From positions 1,178,001-1,242,000 of the forward strand of contig NZ_CP067019.1 in the NCBI RefSeq assembly GCF_016599715.1: DNA of 64,000 bases, in the 5' to 3' direction. Positions 60,692-64,000 of this stretch are shown piece after piece (the stretch's first letter is position 1; each line of letters opens with the position of its first letter). The position numbers were made by a program, and so were the translations under genes. The notes beneath the pieces were generated by a model, which was not told where the DNA came from, ran no database searches, and worked only from the letters and a program-made list of their open reading frames with translations. The DNA is from Acinetobacter sp. CS-2. Lineage in GTDB: Bacteria > Pseudomonadota > Gammaproteobacteria > Pseudomonadales > Moraxellaceae.

Positions 60692-63358
60692 TTAGTGGTG
60701 ACCAGAGACTAGACTTGAGGCTTCATCCAGAGCTGACTTCAATTGGGCAGCAAAAATTTCAGCTTCTGAATCAGTCATTGGCTTACCATCTTTTTTGGTG
60801 ACAAAGAAAATATCTTCTGCACGCTCACCCAAGGTAGCAATTCTAGCAGAATGAATATCTAAACCCTGCATCATAAATAAACCACCTACTTTAGCAAGTA
60901 AACCCGGATGGTCGAGCGTTGCAATTTCAACCATGTTTTGCTGTAAAGCGGCATTCAGGGTGATATCCACGGTATTTTCAATATCAAAATGGCGTAATTG
61001 GCGTGGAATACGACGTTGCATTAAGCCCGGGTATTTATCTGACTCGCTTAACGCCTTGACCAAAGCATCAATAACCGTCTGTTCACGCTCAGGGTCGGTC
61101 AGCAAGGTACCAAAACGATCTAACACCACATAGGTGTCCAGACTAAAGGCCGTTGATGCGGTGATAATCCGTGCATCCTGAACGTCCAGATTCATCCGGT
61201 CCAAAATGGCAACGGTGGTGGCAAATAGATTCGGTTGATCCTGAGTGTAAATAAAGATCTGTACCGCATCTTGTGCCGACTGGCGATGGGCACGCATCAA
61301 GACCAGAGGTTCGGTGTTGTTGCCATGCTGCAATATGGCACGGGTATGCCAGGCAATTTCATCGGCTGATTCTTTAATAAAATATTCATCGCCCAGTTCT
61401 TGCCAGACTTTTTCGACATTGGCCAGAGAGAAGTCATTGACCAATAATTCACTGGCAGCAAATTTGGTGTCTTCAATCAGCATTTGATAATCCACCGGAT
61501 GTCCAAGACCGGTACGAATCACATCCCGTGCATGGGTATAAAGCTGACGCATTAAGGAAGCACGCCAGGTATTCCAGAGTTTGGGATTGGTCGCGTTAAT
61601 ATCTGCAACAGTTAAGGTATACAGATAATCCAGATGCTCCATATCACCGAGTTTTTCAGCAAAATCTTGAACTACATCCGGATCGGAAATATCTTTTTTC
61701 TGTGCAGTCATCGACATCAGTAAATGACTTTGAATCAGCCAGGCCACCAGATTGCATTCACGTTCGGTAAAGCCATGTTTCCGGCAGAATGCAATCGCAT
61801 CTTCTGCACCCAGTTCACTATGGTCACCGCCACGGCCTTTGGCAATGTCATGGAACAAGGCCGCCAGATAAACAATGTCGCGACGGCGAAGGCGTTGGAA
61901 CACTGAACTGACCACCGGGAAATCTTTGGCAAATTCAGGTTCTTTAAAGCGGTTTAAATTACGCAGCAATAACAGGGTATGGGCATCTACGGTATAGATG
62001 TGGAACAGGTCATATTGCATCAGCCCCATAATTTGCCCAAAGGCCGGAATATAATTGCCGAGCACGCCATAACGTTTCATCGCCACCAGCGTATCATACA
62101 GGCGATGCGGTGAACGGATGATCGCCATAAACAGGGCTTGGTGTTCGGGATTATCGCGATAATCTTGATTAATGCGTTTGGCTGCAAGGGTGAGCAGACG
62201 TAAAGTGCGGGCACGGATGCCTTCAATTTCAGGGCGATTTGCCAATAAATAGAAGATTTCCAGGATTGCACTGGGACGTTCCGAGAAAATTTTATGATGC
62301 TGTACCGCTAGTTTGCCATCGACCAGTTTGAAATTTTCGTTAATTTCTTCAATTTTACGTTCGTAGTTGGGCAAACGTGGGGTAATCACAGATTCATTAA
62401 AGTAAGCCAGCAGCATTTCATTTAAGGTGGATACCTGCTGTGCGCTACGATAATAACGCTTCATGAATTGTTCAATCGGATAATTCGGCGATTTATCTTC
62501 TTCACGTGTATAGCCAAACAGGGCCGCAATATCACGCTGATAATCGAACAATAAGCGGTTTTCATCGCGTTTGGTGAGGCGGTGCAGATGATGACGGATT
62601 TCCCATAAAAAGCTTTCAGCTTCTTCTAGCACACCCAGTTCGAACTCTGAAATAAAGCCTAAATGCACTAGGTCATAAATACGGTTGACCCGGAAGTGAC
62701 GTTTGGCAATCCAGCCAATCTGGTTGATATCGCGGATGCCTCCCGGCGCATTTTTAATGTCCGGTTCCAGATTGCTTTCTGTATTGTTGTGCTGAGCATA
62801 GCGCTTTGCCTGCTCATCCATTTTGGCATCAAAAAAGGTTTTATCGGTCCAGGTTTGCGAAACAATACGGCGTGGCCATTTGGCCAAATGCCGGTTACCA
62901 CTAATTAAACGCGATTCAATCAGCGCAGTCGCGACGGTCAAATCATTGGTGGCCTGTTCCACACATTCGTAAATGGTGCGTACACTAATACCGGGTTTGA
63001 AATTACCGACATCCCAAAGCGAGGAGATAAAAGTAGAAATCAGTTTTTCCTGCTCGGCAGTAATATCATTTTCCGATAAAATCATGATATCGACATCGGA
63101 ATAAGGCAGCATTTCCCGACGGCCATAACCACCCACGGCAAACAGGCCCAGATCGGTCTGGTCAAGTTCAGCATGTCTCCAGAGAAACTCCAGGGCTTCA
63201 TCAATCAAATGGGAGCGGGCCAGGATAATTTCCCGGATGGACTGTCCATTTTCAAAACTTTCCTGAAGCTGATTTTCAACATCGGTGCGCCATTGATTGA
63301 TCGCCTGAATGTCATGGTTACTTTTAACGTAATTCAGCAGTGGAGAAGTATTGATCAT
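60692..63358 (-). CDS. glnD: [Protein-PII] uridylyltransferase/uridylyl-removing enzyme GlnD
   Basis: An 888-aa bifunctional nitrogen sensor. The N-terminal nucleotidyltransferase has [19 protein letters not shown] (about residues 75-95). The HD hydrolase has [21 protein letters not shown] (about residue 510) and [23 protein letters not shown]. Two ACT domains at the C-terminus sense glutamine ([30 protein letters not shown] and [29 protein letters not shown]). It adds UMP to GlnB/GlnK when nitrogen is short and removes it when glutamine is high. Complete, normal length (E. coli 890). Followed at 25 nt by dapC. Confidence 0.95.
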   Translation of the reverse strand: MINTSPLLNYVKSNHDIQAINQWRTDVENQLQESFENGQSIREIILARSHLIDEALEFLWRHAELDQTDLGLFAVGGYGRREMLPYSDVDIMILSENDITAEQEKLISTFISSLWDVGNFKPGISVRTIYECVEQATNDLTVATALIESRLISGNRHLAKWPRRIVSQTWTDKTFFDAKMDEQAKRYAQHNNTESNLEPDIKNAPGGIRDINQIGWIAKRHFRVNRIYDLVHLGFISEFELGVLEEAESFLWEIRHHLHRLTKRDENRLLFDYQRDIAALFGYTREEDKSPNYPIEQFMKRYYRSAQQVSTLNEMLLAYFNESVITPRLPNYERKIEEINENFKLVDGKLAVQHHKIFSERPSAILEIFYLLANRPEIEGIRARTLRLLTLAAKRINQDYRDNPEHQALFMAIIRSPHRLYDTLVAMKRYGVLGNYIPAFGQIMGLMQYDLFHIYTVDAHTLLLLRNLNRFKEPEFAKDFPVVSSVFQRLRRRDIVYLAALFHDIAKGRGGDHSELGAEDAIAFCRKHGFTERECNLVAWLIQSHLLMSMTAQKKDISDPDVVQDFAEKLGDMEHLDYLYTLTVADINATNPKLWNTWRASLMRQLYTHARDVIRTGLGHPVDYQMLIEDTKFAASELLVNDFSLANVEKVWQELGDEYFIKESADEIAWHTRAILQHGNNTEPLVLMRAHRQSAQDAVQIFIYTQDQPNLFATTVAILDRMNLDVQDARIITASTAFSLDTYVVLDRFGTLLTDPEREQTVIDALVKALSESDKYPGLMQRRIPRQLRHFDIENTVDITLNAALQQNMVEIATLDHPGLLAKVGGLFMMQGLDIHSARIATLGERAEDIFFVTKKDGKPMTDSEAEIFAAQLKSALDEASSLVSGHH

Positions 63359-63388
63359 GAACAGTGGTCCGTTAATAAGGTTACAAGT

Positions 63389-64000
63389 TTAGTTTTGTTG
63401 AACACTGACTTGAGACGCAGTCTCTAGTGCAAGTTTACGTGCCTGATCTGTTGTTTCAGCACGTGCAGTTGCGACCCCCATACGACGACGTTTAAAACCT
63501 TCGGGTTTACCAAAAAGGCGTAAATCGGTGTTTGGGTTGGCTAAAGCAAGATTTAAGCCAGAAAAAGACAAATTGCGATCATCAACGCCTGCATAAATGA
63601 CGGCACTGGCTGCAACACTATGACGAGATGTATTTACCGGCAGACCTAAAATGGCACGTGCATGTAATTCAAATTCGCTCTGGAATTGCGATGCAAGGGT
63701 AACAAGCCCTGTGTCATGCGGACGTGGAGATACTTCACTAAACCATACTTTATCGCCTTTGACAAACAGTTCCACGCCGAAAATACCGCAGCCGCCTAAA
63801 GCAGCCGTGACTTTATGTGCAATGCGCTTAGCTTCTTCTAAAGCCACTGGAGTCATGGCCTGAGGTTGCCAGCTTTCGACATAATCGCCAGAGTCCTGAC
63901 GGTGTCCAATCGCGTCGCAGTATTGGGTTTCGATTTCACCTGTTTCAGCATTTTTGGCACGAACTGTGAGCAAGGTAATTTCAAAGTCAAAATCGATTTG
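63389..64000 (-). CDS. purT: Formate-dependent phosphoribosylglycinamide formyltransferase PurT (partial, C-terminal half)
   Basis: The reading frame is open from the window edge to 63389 (about 203 codons). It is the ATP-grasp C-terminal part of Pur[35 protein letters not shown], AAKKVTxALGG-like [58 protein letters not shown]. PurT makes formyl-GAR from formate and ATP in purine synthesis. The 5' half lies outside the window. It is upstream of glnD on the same strand with a 30-bp gap. Confidence 0.93.
   Translation of the reverse strand, partial: QIDFDFEITLLTVRAKNAETGEIETQYCDAIGHRQDSGDYVESWQPQAMTPVALEEAKRIAHKVTAALGGCGIFGVELFVKGDKVWFSEVSPRPHDTGLVTLASQFQSEFELHARAILGLPVNTSRHSVAASAVIYAGVDDRNLSFSGLNLALANPNTDLRLFGKPEGFKRRRMGVATARAETTDQARKLALETASQVSVQQN

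Noticed and set aside
1..64000. CRISPR arrays and rRNA genes
   Set aside because: No regularly spaced identical repeats with unique spacers and no rRNA-like sequence were found anywhere in the window.

Overview
The window reads as a chromosomal segment of a gammaproteobacterium, most likely Acinetobacter. The intergenic DNA is AT-rich, and the gene set fits that genus: mesX-mesD, slyD with a His-rich tail, a single-subunit NADP isocitrate dehydrogenase, PBP5/6, glnD and purT, plus several sulfur-acquisition oxidoreductases. This assignment comes from protein recognition only; no search was run.

Region 1 (1-10195) is the right end of a P2-like prophage. The order is V(end)-W-J-I-tail fibre-fibre assembly-FI-FII-E/E'-T-U-X-D, all on the + strand. 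E' is reached by a -1 frameshift, and the sheath gene FI carries an inserted Gly/Ala-rich domain. No phage integrase lies to the right, which fits P2 topology (D end next to attR).

Region 2 (10182-18404) is an 8.2-kb P4-like satellite or island bounded by a 14-bp direct repeat that looks like a tRNA 3' end. It holds a P4-type integrase, an unknown coiled-coil protein, an AlpA-like and a second HTH regulator, an Ash/Icd-like leader ORF with an internal terminator-like site, a DUF3987 primase/helicase, a large imperfect palindrome of TTAGTCA repeats (probable origin), an ssb broken by one TAG codon, two small unknown genes, and about 1 kb of non-coding DNA with strong hairpins. The prophage and the satellite appear to sit in tandem and to share one attachment core.

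Region 3 (18405-24100) is a scarred junction: a tRNA-like scrap, a relic of an IS1-family transposase, gamma-glutamyltransferase, and a merR gene coupled to a 25-codon membrane peptide gene. A divergent SDR gene is destroyed by two tandem IS1-like copies that share one 8-bp target duplication.

Region 4 (24320-36830) is about sulfur and lipid metabolism. It contains an NtaA/DszA-type flavin monooxygenase divergent from two SfnB/DszC-type flavoproteins, and the ruin of a third. Next come an oleate hydratase gene frameshifted near its 3' end and the wreck of a GAF-type regulator. Last is a probable operon mesX-mesD-flavin reductase-TauE/SafE for folate-independent methionine synthesis and sulfite handling.

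Region 5 (36830-64000) is mostly ordinary core genome: small unknown proteins, a candidate sRNA, an exonuclease, a lipase-like lipoprotein, glyA, rnk, a TauD-type dioxygenase, a Crp/Fnr regulator, slyD, a D,D-carboxypeptidase, an M61 peptidase, rluE-like, icd, an MFS carrier, an OafA-type acyltransferase, alaA with an extra N-terminal domain, msrB-gpx, dapC, glnD and the 3' part of purT.
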